Origin: Delphinapterus leucas
Lineage: Eukaryota > Chordata > Mammalia > Artiodactyla > Monodontidae
DNA length: 64,000 bases
NCBI RefSeq assembly: GCF_002288925.2
Contig: NW_022098045.1
Location: 654,184 to 718,183 of the forward strand
Direction: 5' to 3'
Below are positions 35,883 to 47,009 of this stretch, piece after piece; position 1 is the stretch's first letter; the number at the start of each line of letters is the position of its first letter. The position numbers and the translations under genes were made by a program. Below the pieces are notes generated by a model. The model was not told the DNA's origin and ran no database searches. It worked only from the letters and a program-made list of their open reading frames with translations.

Positions 35883-36037
35883 CTGTAGGAGGCTGGGGGT
35901 GGCTGTGAGGGAAGGTAGATTTCTGGGCAGAGATTTAGGCCTATAGATTTAACTGTAGCTAAAGGATCACCAGAGGACAAGTAGAATCTTTGCCTAGAAA
36001 TCTACCTTCCCTCACAGCCACCCCCAGCCATCTACAG
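35883..36037. repeat. Inverted repeat, 53-bp arms, 49-bp spacer
   Basis: Left arm 35883-35935 and right arm 35985-36037 are reverse complements at 49 of 53 positions by my alignment. The inner core, 35891-35924 against 35996-36029, is perfect over 34 bases. Not part of a recognised repeat family; it lies 200 bases beyond an L1 3' end. Confidence 0.93.
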
Positions 36038-36379
36038 CTTCTACCCCCAGTACTGACATCTCAGGTCTTAAAAAATATTTACATACTGCTTTATTCCAAA
36101 AAGGTTTAATGTGAAGGGAAAATAACGGGTAAAAAGTTGGAATAGCAAGGTTCATGTTTAAAATTCACGTCACGAAACTCTGTCTACCTACTACCGGTTG
36201 GCCCGAGATTTGTCTCTTCTATTTCTAGCAGTCAGCATGAGGAAGGAAACACAGTCAATTATAAGGTAGTGTAAATATAGTGTACATTACAAAAAAAAAA
36301 AAACCCACCCTAAAAACAAACAAAGCACCACCAAAGCAGTAATGAAGCACTCACTCTTCTTGATGTTGAGACCTGAGAG

Positions 36380-36575
36380 ATATTTCTCCTGTGGGATTTT
36401 ATGGGTTAGCTGGTGACAATATCCTTGACTTCCCTGAACCTTGGTTTCTTTGCCTGTACAATGGGGATAATGACAGTATTTAATTCGTGCAGTTGTGAGG
36501 ATTGCATGAGGTAATAGAAGTAGGAGACCTAGCCAGAACCTGGCATATTTGTAAGAATTCCATAAATGGCTGCTA
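36380..36575 (+). repeat. MIR SINE
   Basis: MIR blocks: 'ccttgacttccctgaacctt', 'tgtacaatggggataatgac', 'gttgtgaggattgcatgagg', 'agccagaacctggca'. Confidence 0.7.
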
Positions 36576-36599
36576 TCGTCTGTATGTATAAACACAGCA

Positions 36600-38235
36600 C
36601 CATGTTTCCTAAAGGAGCTAATGATCTATCCTGCATAGAGAGGCATATGTTGTTAACCACTCAGTCCACTGCAAAAATTTTAGTTTGGCTCATTTGATGG
36701 ATTTGATTCTACAAAGTCCTAAATCATCATTGGTAGGGAAGTGGGTATATGTGAAAGCCTCTTTAACATGAATGGCTACAGAGTTACTAGCTGTAAAAGT
36801 TCTCTGGTGGCCTGAAATCATGATAGCAGCTCTCAGTGCTGTTAGTTTAGAAATATTTTAGGAATTGGGAGAAGTGGACATGATAACATGGCAGGACTTC
36901 TGCTTTCACCTGAGGTGGAGCACGTGAGGATGGAAGAAACAGGGATCACCTAGTGATGATTTCTGATGGTCAGAGATAACCAGGAAAGCCATGTTTTCTT
37001 CCCAGTAGTACTGGCTGTGGATGGATTGTGAGATATTCCCAAGACATTTAGAGTTTGTTGGGAACTTGCACCATCTGTCAGAGAAAGGCATGCGGGGTAT
37101 TTATTTGAACACATGTTACTGAGGCCACTGCCAAATCAAGGACTGAATGCCCTTTGACTCACACCTAAGTGAACACTGTCAAATGTAGATTCCAGTAGTT
37201 TTACTTTACAAAATTTTGAGTAGCAAGAATGTAACCTTTATTTTAATAACATTTAAAATAATCACCATTTCCTTTTGAATTCTACCTATTAAAATTTTTT
37301 TTTTGCTCCTTCTTCTTTTTACATTATCTTTGGAAGAAGTTTTTACTGACATTTCTACCAGAGAATTTTTTTTCTTTTGTGCCTAAAATTCACTCATAAA
37401 TTAAGCAGGTAATCGTCCCTGATTCTCTGAGCATCTTACTGTTTTGTAGACTCTTGTTGAATTAGAAATCTTGTCTATCAAGTTTCTCCTTTGCATTTTA
37501 CATGTAAAATAATACTACACCTTCCACCGCTTGGTGTCATTTGGGGAGTTGTAATTTTAAAAATAGCCATCAATCTTCATGGCCTATCTCTGAGACAGGT
37601 AAAGATATTTTAATGAAAATAAATATTGAGATCACCTATGATATTCTTATCAACAACAGCATTTTTTTTTAAAATCAGTAATGCTGCTTCTATTGACTCT
37701 AAAGACAGGTATTTTGTGGAGGTGGTAAGAATGCTTTCATTCCAGCTTATTTTATTTCTGGTATTTTTGGTACTTAGCACATACAGCTTATGAACGATTT
37801 GGTCATCATTTTGAGAAAGCATGCCTTTCCCCCAGTCACCAAAGTGAGGCTGCCTTCCTCTCTTCTGGTGGGCAAAGAAGCTGAAATGAAAAGAGGTTGA
37901 GAAGTAATTGATGAAACACAAACACTGTCTCTGAGGTCCTAAAGGCTTGTTTAACCTCAGGACCCTGTTCCTTTTCCTTTATCTGAACAAAGACAGAAAA
38001 GGAAAATGTAGTTACCAGTAATGTACGAGAGGAAAAGGAAAATGCTTTGCATTTTGAATTGCTCAGCTCAGTGCCCTGGTTTCGTTTGGCAGCTCTTGGA
38101 AGGCGAGAGCTTCCTCACCCAAGGCGTATTCTATTTTACTGTGCTGTAAGGATCCCCCCCAAAATTCATAGCCGTGTGGTTACCAGAGAATTGTAGCTTC
38201 CCAGAGGCCATCACTGAGAGTATAAAAATACGCCT
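36600..38235. other. Intronic sequence, nothing recognised
   Basis: No supported feature. Confidence 0.6.
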
Positions 38236-38240
38236 AAGAG

Positions 38241-38444
38241 GGCTTCCCTGGTGGTGCAGTGGTTGAGAGTCCACCTGCCGATGCAGGGGACACGGGTTCA
38301 TGCCCTGGTCCGGGAAGATCCCACATGCCGCAGAGCGGCTGGGCCCGTGAGCCATGGCTGTTGAGGCTGCGCGTCCGGAGCCTGTGCTCTGCAACGGGAG
38401 AGGCCACAACAGTGAGAGGCCCATGTACCGCAAAAAAAAAAAAA
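38241..38444 (+). mobile_element. CHR-type SINE
   Basis: Complete plus-strand copy. Target-site duplication GCCTAAGAG at 38232-38240 and 38445-38453. Forms an inverted pair with the SINE at 38689. Confidence 0.95.
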
Positions 38445-38454
38445 GCCTAAGAGT

Positions 38455-38675
38455 GTTAGTAAGGGATAGGAGTGGGAACAGGGAACAGAGAGTGACTGCA
38501 GATGAGCATGAGGGATCTTTTTGGATTGGTCGACAGGTTCTGAAATTGGATTATGGTGATGCTTGCCCAGCGCTGTAAATATACTAAAAGTCATTGAATA
38601 TGAACCCTTAAAATGAGTGAACTTTATGGTATGTGAAGAATTATACCTTAATAAAGCTGATAAAAATGTCTGAAA
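38455..38675 (+). mobile_element. Old L1 (L1ME-like) 3' end
   Basis: Sense old-L1 tail: 'gacaggttctgaaattgg', 'ttatggtgatgcttgcc', 'tgagtgaactttatggtatg', 'taccttaataaagctgat'. Same tail as at 55795. Flanked by two SINEs. Confidence 0.7.
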
Positions 38676-38688
38676 TAGGGGCTGTCTT

Positions 38689-38901
38689 TTTTTTTTTTTT
38701 TTTTTTTTGCGGTACGCTGGCCTCTCCCTGTTGTGGCCTCTCCCGTTGCGGAGCACGGGCTCTGGACGCGCAGGCCCAGCGGCCATGGCTCACGGGCCCA
38801 GCTGCTCCACAGTATGTAGGATCTTCCCGGACTGGGGCACGAACCCGTGTCCACTGCATCGGCAGGTGGACTCTCAACCACTGCGCCACCAGGGAAGCCC
38901 C
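38689..38901 (-). mobile_element. CHR-type SINE
   Basis: Minus-strand copy with a ~21-T tail at its left. Target-site duplication GGGCTGTCTT at 38679-38688 and 38902-38911. Confidence 0.95.
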
Positions 38902-38914
38902 GGGCTGTCTTAAA

Positions 38915-39415
38915 AGGAACCATATTCACTGTTGGTACCTGGGCTTCATGGTGCAGCATCGTGTCTGAAACTTCCCCACCTGTGGGAAAGTCGGCGGGGT
39001 TGGGGGAGCATCTGAGGGAGGGGCAGGAGGAGATGGGGATAAGCTGAATCTTATTCCTAAGGCAGGGAGGAGGCCTGTGATCATGATGCGTATACAGTGG
39101 TACCATTTTTATGGTGATGACGACTCCGGTTAGGTTTCTGAAGGTAAGGTACCTTTCTCTCCTGGGCTTTGAAAACTCACCTTCTGAATCGTCCCAACTC
39201 TTTTGTTGGGTTGACAACAACACTTTATAGCCAGAAATCTTACCTTAAAATCTTATCAGCCCATGTAAACTGTCTTTTAAATGATTTATCAAATATACTA
39301 TGCAGATTGGTGTAAATACATTAAAAAAATCTTTCTATGTAACATCAATTTGACTCATGTTGCTTAGCCACTACATTTTTTTTTATTGCTTGGTTACCAT
39401 TTTTTAATAAGAAAA
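38915..39415. other. Intronic sequence, nothing recognised
   Basis: No supported feature. Confidence 0.6.
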
Positions 39416-39418
39416 TAT

Positions 39419-39482
39419 GTTTTTGAACATCTTTTTGGAGTATAATTCTTTACAATGGTGTGTTAGTTTCTGCTGTATAACA
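39419..39482 (-). mobile_element. Very short L1 3' end
   Basis: About 60 bases of the L1 3' UTR end ('aacatctttttggagtat', 'tacaatggtgtgttagtttc'). An AATAAGAAAAT direct repeat at ~39406 and ~39484 looks like the target-site duplication. Confidence 0.85.
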
Positions 39483-39489
39483 AAATAAG

Positions 39490-40845
39490 AAAATGTTTAA
39501 TGTGACAGGTTAAAAAAATTTTTTTCAACCTCTTAGTTTTTTTCATGATGTTTTCCTATTTCTTGAACGAAGGCAATCAAGCTTTCAGAGTTTGATTTAC
39601 TGAAGAAATTGGTTGGCTTTGCTTACATATATTGTGTGACTTGAGATAAAGCTGCAGGACTCCCTCAGTAACTGGAGGGCAGGAAACAATTGACACTGTT
39701 TCTTAATTCACATTGTTTCTGAGACATTTCCTACTTCCTAGTATAATATAGCTTTCCCATGAGAACAATTTGCTTGTAAATGGTTAGACATGATAAATTT
39801 CTCATTGGCACACATTCTGTGAGGGGAATTTCACTGTGCTTTTTAGTAGTTGAGTTGGCGTGTGTGTCTGTGTGCATATCTGTGTGTGTGCTGGGGGCTG
39901 GTGCTTCATGTTTTATGTAGATGCCTCCAACTTCATTCCAAGTATGAGATATTTTCTTTTGAATGCTTACCCATTAACCTAGAGTTCTGCATTCCTTGGT
40001 TGGAACCTCTTTCTTGATATAATTGTTTTAATCCTTCCAGTTTAAGGGAACAACCCTGTGGATTATGGTGTTTTTAGATATGCCTGATGAGTTACCGTGG
40101 AAAGGAATTCACAGCATTTACATCAGACATTTGCATGTATGTGTATTGCATGTGGGTGTGTGATATTGTCTGCAGCACTGTAAAGTGGTCATCAAGGAAT
40201 AATGCCAGAATGGGAAAGGAAATCCGTAGATTATCTCATCTTTTTTGCAATTCAAAAAAAAAAGTAGTTTTCACATTACTTCCGAAATGGTGGTTCCCGC
40301 ATTCAGAAGTTAGACCGTATATAAAGTGAAAGTAAAAGTTTTCCGATTAAAAAAAAAATGTAGAACTTTGAGTTCCCTTTTTTTTTCTGTCTTATCAGAT
40401 TTTGTAAAAATAATACCACTTGTCAGTTTTGCAGCTCCTTCCATCTAGAGAACTAAAAGCATTTCACAATCTTTTTTCCTCATGCCCTTCTCTTCAAGGC
40501 AATCTTTACTGGGCTGGGTTTATTTTTATCACTGCAACAACCAGTTTTTAGAAACTTTTGCAAACGAAAAAAGAAAAATGAGAATGGCACTGTAGCCGAC
40601 ATTCATTTTAGCTGTTTCCTAGTGTGAACATTTGAGTATTTCTAAAATTTTCTCTCCAAGTATGTCTTATTTTTTCTTAGTTTGTCCCAGTTCTAAGTCT
40701 CTATTCTGCTGATTGGGTAAAAAAAGTTTTAGTGTAAAACCTTATACCCCGCAGAATGACCTCTTGACCTTTGAGTTAGATCTCCCCCCTACCCCCGCCC
40801 CCCCTACAGTTCCAAGAGCTCCTTTTTCATCACTGTGTTCAGTAT
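39490..40845. other. Intronic sequence, nothing recognised
   Basis: Contains a TG-rich tract at 39858-39890 and a C-rich run at ~40784-40806. Confidence 0.6.
39858..39890. repeat. Imperfect (TG)n tract
   Basis: Seen directly. Confidence 0.75.
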
Positions 40846-40849
40846 AATC

Positions 40850-41030
40850 ATAGATTCCAGGAAAGTTAGCACTGGAAGGGCCTCTAGGGATTACCCAGTT
40901 TAAGCCTCTCTTTATATAAATGATGAGATTGAGGCCTGGAATGGCTAAGGGACAGGCTCAAGGTCAGATAGCTCATTGATGGCAGAGGTATGACCAGAAT
41001 CAAGGATTCCTGATTTCCGGTTCAGTATTC
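40850..41030 (-). repeat. Old SINE-like fragment
   Basis: 'actggaagggcctctaggg', 'tgatgagattgaggcctgg', 'ggtcagatagctcattgatg': antisense tail of the same old family as at 31550. Confidence 0.5.
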
Positions 41031-41291
41031 TTTGACTTTCCTAAACAAAGAGGTCTCTCTGGATAGAATTAGAGCACACCATCACTGAATCCTAGTGCCA
41101 ACCAACAGGTTGATTTACAGTCTAGCGCAATGAAAATTGGGAGAAGATTTTATTTTTCCAGTTTATTTGTCAAATATGGAATGGTAGTGTTGAATTCATA
41201 GACATTTTTTTCTGACCTGTGGGTCTTGTGCAATTTCTGTGCAGCGGAGACTGTGATTTGAAATGACTGGTGATTTGTGTACCTTCCTCAG

Positions 41292-41471
41292 GCCACCACA
41301 CCATCTACATCGGGGTCCATGTGCCAAAGAGCTACAGGAGAAGGAGACGTCACAAGAGAAAGGCAGGGCACAGAGAAAAGAAGGAAAAGGAGAGAATCTC
41401 TGAGAACTACTCTGACAAGTCCGATGTGGAGAACGTGGATGAGTCCAGTAGCAGCATCCTAAAGCCTCTCA
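41292..41471 (+). CDS. SLC4A4: SLC4A4 second coding exon: NBCe1-B autoinhibitory / IRBIT-binding module
   Basis: This 180-base exon completes codon 25 (Gly), encodes residues 26-84 and leaves one base of codon 85, so it is phase 1 at both ends and divisible by three. Residues 32-36 read GVHVP, the GxxxP motif described as a chloride-sensing element of NBCe1-B. Residues 40-48 are a basic stretch (RRRRRHKRK) in the region known to mediate autoinhibition and binding of IRBIT. Ser65, described as a SPAK-regulated site, is present. Residue 49 is Ala where the human protein, as I recall it, has Thr. A serine run (SSSS) and ILKPL close the exon. The acceptor at 41290-41291 follows a short, purine-interrupted pyrimidine tract. 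The donor at 41472 (GTGAGT) is strong. NBCe1-A lacks this exon and uses a different start. The next exon, expected to continue with ISPAAERIRF or similar, is outside the window. Confidence 0.96.
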
Positions 41472-41851
41472 GTGAGTACTCCCTGGGTGTGGGTGCCTCT
41501 CTCTGCTCCACTCCCGCAGCCTGGGGAAAGACACGTGTCAAGATCTTGTGGCTAACAGGGAGGGACGCAGCGATACTGGAGTGGTGGCCTCTAAAGCGTA
41601 ATGTCTCTGGAGAGACTTTTCTTGTCCCAGCAGGTTGGTCTAGGAGGAGATCTGGTAAAATTATGAGCTGGTCAGAAAAGATGTGACAGAGTTTAGGCGT
41701 GGTTGTGTGTTTTGACTAGGGAAGGAGGACAGAATGTTATAGATGGTATTTAACTGCAGTTATCAACAGTAACTGGGAGATTCTTCAAGAAATTTTTGGA
41801 TTGTTCCTGCTTAGCAATAGGTTGTATTAAGATAGTAGGTCAAGATGAGAA

Positions 41852-41875
41852 ATATATATATATATATATATATAT
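41852..41875. repeat. (AT)12 microsatellite
   Basis: Pure AT repeat ~380 bases downstream of the autoinhibitory-module exon. Confidence 0.95.
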
Positions 41876-41879
41876 GACA

Positions 41880-42925
41880 TTTATAGGAATATAGGTGACA
41901 TTTAGCCAGGTTGATTTAAAAAGGAATAGTGGGAAAGCATCCTGAAAATCAGAGAAGGATATAGAGTGACACAGCTCTTGAAAGGTTGAACCTATTAGAT
42001 ATCATACTTTGGATAGAGGTGTTATTAGGAACAGAATAGCAGGAGGTCAAAGCACATCCTTGGATTCAAGCGCTAGGGTGGATGTGTGTTTAGGTGTAGG
42101 TGTCTCTTGCTTTGGTTCCTTTTGATATGGAGAACGTTTGGCTATCTGGGCAGCTTTGTGGCTGAAGGGAACATGAATATATGCTGTAGAAGGGAGAAGC
42201 AGTAGAAACATATGCCAATTTGGGAAGATTCCCCAACAGGAGTTACATAGTGACAGCTTTTCATGTTGGCAGAGCTCTCAGCACAGTTCTTCCTCTCTTT
42301 GCTACACTTGCAGAAGTCTGGAACCTGCAATAGAACGCTTTATTATGGGTGGTGGAGATAAAGATCCAGTTCAGTCTTTGCAGGTGATGAGAGGCCAAAT
42401 TAGAATTAACAGCTCAGGTGTGTTGAAAAGTGAATTTACAGAGTTAAATTAAAGAGGGTGTGAAGTGTGGTGTGGATCTGTGAATTTTTTTTTATAGTCT
42501 CTCTCCTGGAGCTGAACAGGTGGCTTAGCAGCTAGAGAGGTACTTATGCTGAGAGGAGCCATCAGGTGGACCACCAAATTGAAGAGGAAAGTTTTGAGGG
42601 CAGTTTGGAGATGTTCCACTATATTATAATTTTAAAGTGTTGGAATAAATTTAAGACTTAGATGGGACCAGAGGGCAGGAGGCAAGAGTTCTGTGCTTTT
42701 CACTGGAATGTTGGGGGAGAGCCTTTCTGAAAGGAACTGTTCATATGTTGACTAAAAAAATGGGGTCTGTTTCAAGCAAACTCCTTGAAATGCAGCCAAA
42801 AAAGTTCACAGTTAATAGTCTGGAGGAACAAAAGATAACATCCCTTTCCAAATAAATTACTACTATTTATCTCCATTTGCTATCTGTTTTGGCAAGGCCT
42901 AAGCCAGAATCAGAGGTGCGTCTCC
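41880..42925. other. Intronic sequence, possibly old repeat
   Basis: Some wording (around 42520-42700) resembles the unassigned old repeat at 12370 and 30100, but I cannot fix boundaries. Confidence 0.4.
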
Positions 42926-42928
42926 ACT

Positions 42929-42994
42929 GTGTGTGTGTGTGTGTGTGTGTGTGATCTGTCTCTCTGTCTCTCTCTGTCTCCCTCTCTCTCTCTC
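42929..42994. repeat. (GT)12 followed by (CT)-rich tract
   Basis: Pure GT 42929-42952, then TCTG/TCTC repeats to 42994. Confidence 0.95.
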
Positions 42995-42999
42995 ATAAT

Positions 43000-44145
43000 C
43001 TCTCATTCTGCAATTTAAGAACAAGAGTGCATCATCACTATAAATACTAAAAAGGAAAGAGATGCTCACCTACACAAGTGGGCCAAGGGATTTTGAGATG
43101 ATAATTATGTAATAGCTTTTCAGGAAGGGCAGTGGAAACAATGCCAGTAATACTCAAGAAGGTAATAGTGAATAAACAGGTCAGAAAGGTACTGAGACTG
43201 AACCTGTCTCTCCCATGGGGGTCCTGTGGCTTTCTGTGGCATTTGGGGGACCAGTTTGAGTACAACATGTAAAATAAGGAAGGCAGTTCATTCTCTTTAC
43301 CCTCAGAGGTGTCCTCCCTGGGGAGTACTGGATTGGGTTGTATACTTGGTTTCTGAAGCGATCCTATGGAGACATCATTGTTAAGGACAATGATAATAAA
43401 GAAATGATTTATAAATTTGTATTTTATAGTTGTTACTTTCTGCTAGTCACTAAGTTATGCTGTCATATGCCTGTGACATATTTGACATGAGGCATCCAAT
43501 TTGACATGAAGATCCTCTTAGAAATTACCGTATTTTCTCCACTGCTTATCATGGAGACTAACGAGATTGGTCGCTGGTTTATCTGGTGCAATTCTATTTA
43601 AGATTATTGCACTCAGATATGGAAAGACATTTAAATCTGTGATTTGGGGGAAGCTACAGGGCTCTGACACCAACATGAAGATAAAATTCTTATGGGAAAA
43701 CTCACTGAAATACCTGCCATTACTGTCTGTCAGGAACAGCCCCACCCAGTTTATGTTGTTCTTGGATCTTGGGTTTTTGAGTTAACTTATGTTTACAGAC
43801 ATACCAGGTCCTCTAGACTAGATTCTTGCAAGGGCCTGGCATTGTAGCAGGTCATGCTTGTAACTTCTGAAGAAGCCCCACATGGAAATAGAGTAACTTG
43901 ATGAGAATCATCTCTGATTTTTTTTCCTTGCTGTCACCTCCATATGCAATCCATCAATGACTTCTGTTGGTTCTACTTCTAAAATATGTCTGAATCTGTC
44001 TACTCTTTTTTGGTTTGGCTGCCACATTGTGGTCCAGGGAATCCTTATTTCTTGCTTAAGGCAACTGCAACAGACTCCGCCTTTCAAGTCTCTTCCCACA
44101 CAGTGGCAGCAGTGATCATCATGAAGTTTAAATTGGGTCATGCCG
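43000..44145. other. Intronic sequence, nothing recognised
   Basis: No supported feature. Confidence 0.55.
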
Positions 44146-44149
44146 TTCA

Positions 44150-44650
44150 CTCCTTAGAATGAAATCTCGGTTGGGCGTTAGGGCCCACAGTGTCTCACCA
44201 GAGTCCTTTGTGTTATTTGCTCCTTGTTCACTTTAATTCAGCCACGGTGATTTTTTTCAGTGGTGCCCAAACCTTTTCTGCCTTAGGACCTTTGCTCATG
44301 CAATCCCTTCTTTCTGGAATGGTCACTCATTCTGGCCCCAGTTAGCTTTTCTCTCCCTTTATGTTCCAGCTTTAAAGTTTGGTCTCTTCAGAGAGGCCTT
44401 TTCCTACTGCTCTCTCTGACGTAGGTTCTCCAGTGTTAGCCCCCCTCACTTCTTATCTCTTTCCTTCATAATACATGTTTCACTTTGGGACTTTGTTAGC
44501 CTACAGTTTTGTCTTGTGCTGATGGTACATCGTAAGCTCCCTGAGAGCTAGGATCAGGTTTGTTTTGTTCACCTATGTTATCTCTGGCACCTAGTACAGT
44601 GTCTGTTACATAGTATATATGTGCCTAATAAATGCTTATTGAAGAGCAGT
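44150..44650 (+). mobile_element. L2 LINE 3' region
   Basis: L2 wording: 'ccttaggacctttgctcatg', 'ttctttctggaatggtcac', 'cttcagagaggccttttcc', 'atctctggcacctagtacag', 'cctaataaatgcttattga'. Confidence 0.85.
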
Positions 44651-44983
44651 TGATTACTACAGCGGAAGACATTGCTTCTGTTGGTCTGTTTCCCACATTA
44701 TAGGTAAAGATCCAGTTGATTTTCTGGTTTTTAATCCTCACACATGATCTTTTATATTTCCCTGCTCTGCCTTTTTCTCTTGCCATTTCAATCTGGTCCT
44801 AACTTTTAATTATGCTACTTTGGGAAGTGCCTCATTATTTTAACTATTGCTAAAGTGGTACTTTGGTCTGGGTACACGACTCCTGAGTGTGTTGAGTTGC
44901 TCGTCACCCACAGGTGATGGAAGAGATTGATCCACAGAGCACATGGATTCATCCCATACATTTAAAAATGCTTACTATTCCGG

Positions 44984-45194
44984 GGCTTCCCTGGTGGCAC
45001 AGTGGTTGAGAGTCCGCCTGCCGATGCAGGGGACACGGGTTCGTGCCTTGGTCCGGGAAGATCCCACATGCTGCGGAGCAGCTGGGCCCATGAGCCATGG
45101 CCACTGAGCCTGCGCGTCCGGAGCCTGTGCCCCGCAACGGGAGAGGCCACAGCAGTGAGAGGCCCATGTACTGCAAAAAAAAAAGAAAAAAAAA
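44984..45194 (+). mobile_element. CHR-type SINE
   Basis: Plus-strand copy with an A-rich tail containing one G. Target-site duplication ATGCTTACTATTCCGG at 44968-44983; the right copy at 45195-45210 has one change. Confidence 0.95.
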
Positions 45195-45214
45195 ATGCTT
45201 ACTCTTCCGGACGA

Positions 45215-46805
45215 GAATGGCAGCTCAGCTTCAGAAGCCATATTAAGGAGGCACAGAATGAATAGTAAAGGACATTTATAACAAGACGTAAGCCAAATAT
45301 CCTCCAGTATTTAGGCACATTAGGAAGATGACATAATTAACGGGTTCATTTAACTTATAACACAGATGCTTTTTTCTCTTCTCTGTGGCTCTGGTCTCAA
45401 GACAGGGCTTCTAAAGAGTGGAAGCACATTTTGAATCTCATGCATCTGGAGCTTTGAGGAGGAGGCTAGCCACCCTCGTTTCCCCTCCGAGCTCAGTGGC
45501 AGCTCTGAGTCCTCACACAGCTGCTCTTCTCAGTGTGGTGTCTGAGCTGGTGTCTCAGCTTGGGACACAGAGAAGAAAGCACATGTGAGAAGTGTGGCAT
45601 GAGCAATGGGGAGAGAGGCTGGGGGAGACAAGTGAAATGGAAGAGCAGGCAGGAGGAGAGACAAGGGAACGAGGAGGTGGTGTGTGGAGTAGGTGGTGGA
45701 GAGAAAAGCTAGATTGTGCTCTTCCTTAAAAATAATCCTTTCGCCTCCCCCACCATACACTTTTTTTCCCCCTAAGTTAGCAGCTGCCATCCTCTGAGGG
45801 TTGCCCATTCTGGGTGGGAAGGTGGTCCTGGATGAGCTAGGCTCTGCAAACACAGTGCAGCGACCTTCCATCGATGGTTCTCACCTCTGTGCTTTGCGTT
45901 TTGTTAGTGCCCTGGGATGCTTATGGGGGAATCACAGGCTGCTCTGTGACTGCAGAGACTCTGAAGATGTGTAGAATGTTGGGAAACAGAGCTACAAGCA
46001 GAACATCCTGTTCAGCATAGTGGTCTGATGTGTAGTATATCTCTTGACAAGCTTGCACATGCATCGGCGCTGGGCGGTGCTAACTGCCTCGCACACCTAT
46101 GTCTTGCCCGTGGTGGAATCTGGTCGCTGGGTATGCGCACACAGACACTCATTCAGTCTTGTGGTATTCTTTCTTAGCTCTTTGGATGTGTACCAGAACT
46201 GATGCATTTATGCTAGTGAACATTGTTCTGTGAGCCTGGAACAATGGGTGCCCATTGGTGATCCGGTTATAGTCAGGAAACTGAAGCAGAGAAATGGGCA
46301 GCTGCTTTTGTTCGGTGCTTCCGGGGAAATGAACAGAGTACCTTTTCATAAGAGCCAAGATTATTTGGGGTTTTGTCATTTGACTTCCCCTTTTCCCAGC
46401 GCACACACACTGCTGCGCCCTCCCCACACCTGACCTCATTCTTCTGGGTGCATTCCTACTTTTTCTTGATTCTTAAATGTTTTTAGGCAAGACCCTTAAT
46501 GCTGATATCACAAAGTAAGATTTTAAAAATTTTCTGTGTGCCATTTGTGTATCCCCCAAATGAAGCAGTATGTAGGAGAGAAGGGAGTCTTCGGAATGTA
46601 TGTGAAAGGAGGTAGATTCTGTCCCTGTTAGGAAACAAAACACAAAAGAAATATACCATCTTTTTCATCCTCTTCTCTATCTTTCATCTTATGTACGTAG
46701 GAGGAAGTACTTTAGGTCTGAAACAAAGGCTTTTGGTATTTAAAAGTAATTGAAAACTTAAAGTTTGCCTTTTCAGAAGGGCCACTTGTGATGGAATCTT
46801 ACTGG
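45215..46805. other. Intronic sequence, nothing recognised
   Basis: No supported exon or repeat; open frames such as 45530-45871 minus have no support. Confidence 0.55.
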
Positions 46806-46814
46806 AAGTGTATC

Positions 46815-47000
46815 ATATCAGTTAGGAGCACATATTCAAGCCACACAGAGTTCGAATCCCAGCTCATACCAGCAGCGTGGCCTTGGCAAGATAGTTAAGC
46901 TCTCTGTGCTGTTTCCTCTCCTGTAAAAAGGGAATAACGACAGAGGTTACTTCATAGTGCTCTGAGTATTAAATGGGAAGTGTATCTGGTTAGCAATTAT
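46815..47000 (+). repeat. MIR SINE
   Basis: 'gttaggagcacatattcaag', 'gttcgaatcccagctcatac', 'gtggccttggcaagatagtt', 'ctcctgtaaaaagggaataa'. Confidence 0.8.
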
Positions 47001-47009
47001 TATTTTGGG

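Larger units (their letters stand above)
21669..41291 (+). other. SLC4A4: SLC4A4 intron between the two coding exons (phase 1)
   Basis: This 19,623-base intron starts GTGAGC and ends CCTCAG. It interrupts the glycine codon 25 (G|GC). It contains five SINEs, three L1 3'-end fragments, an echo of the preceding exon and a long inverted repeat, all listed separately. Confidence 0.93.

Noticed and set aside
41472..41686. Continuation of the open frame past the exon to 41686
   Set aside because: The GTGAGT donor and the known protein both end the exon at 41471; the extension is intron read-through.
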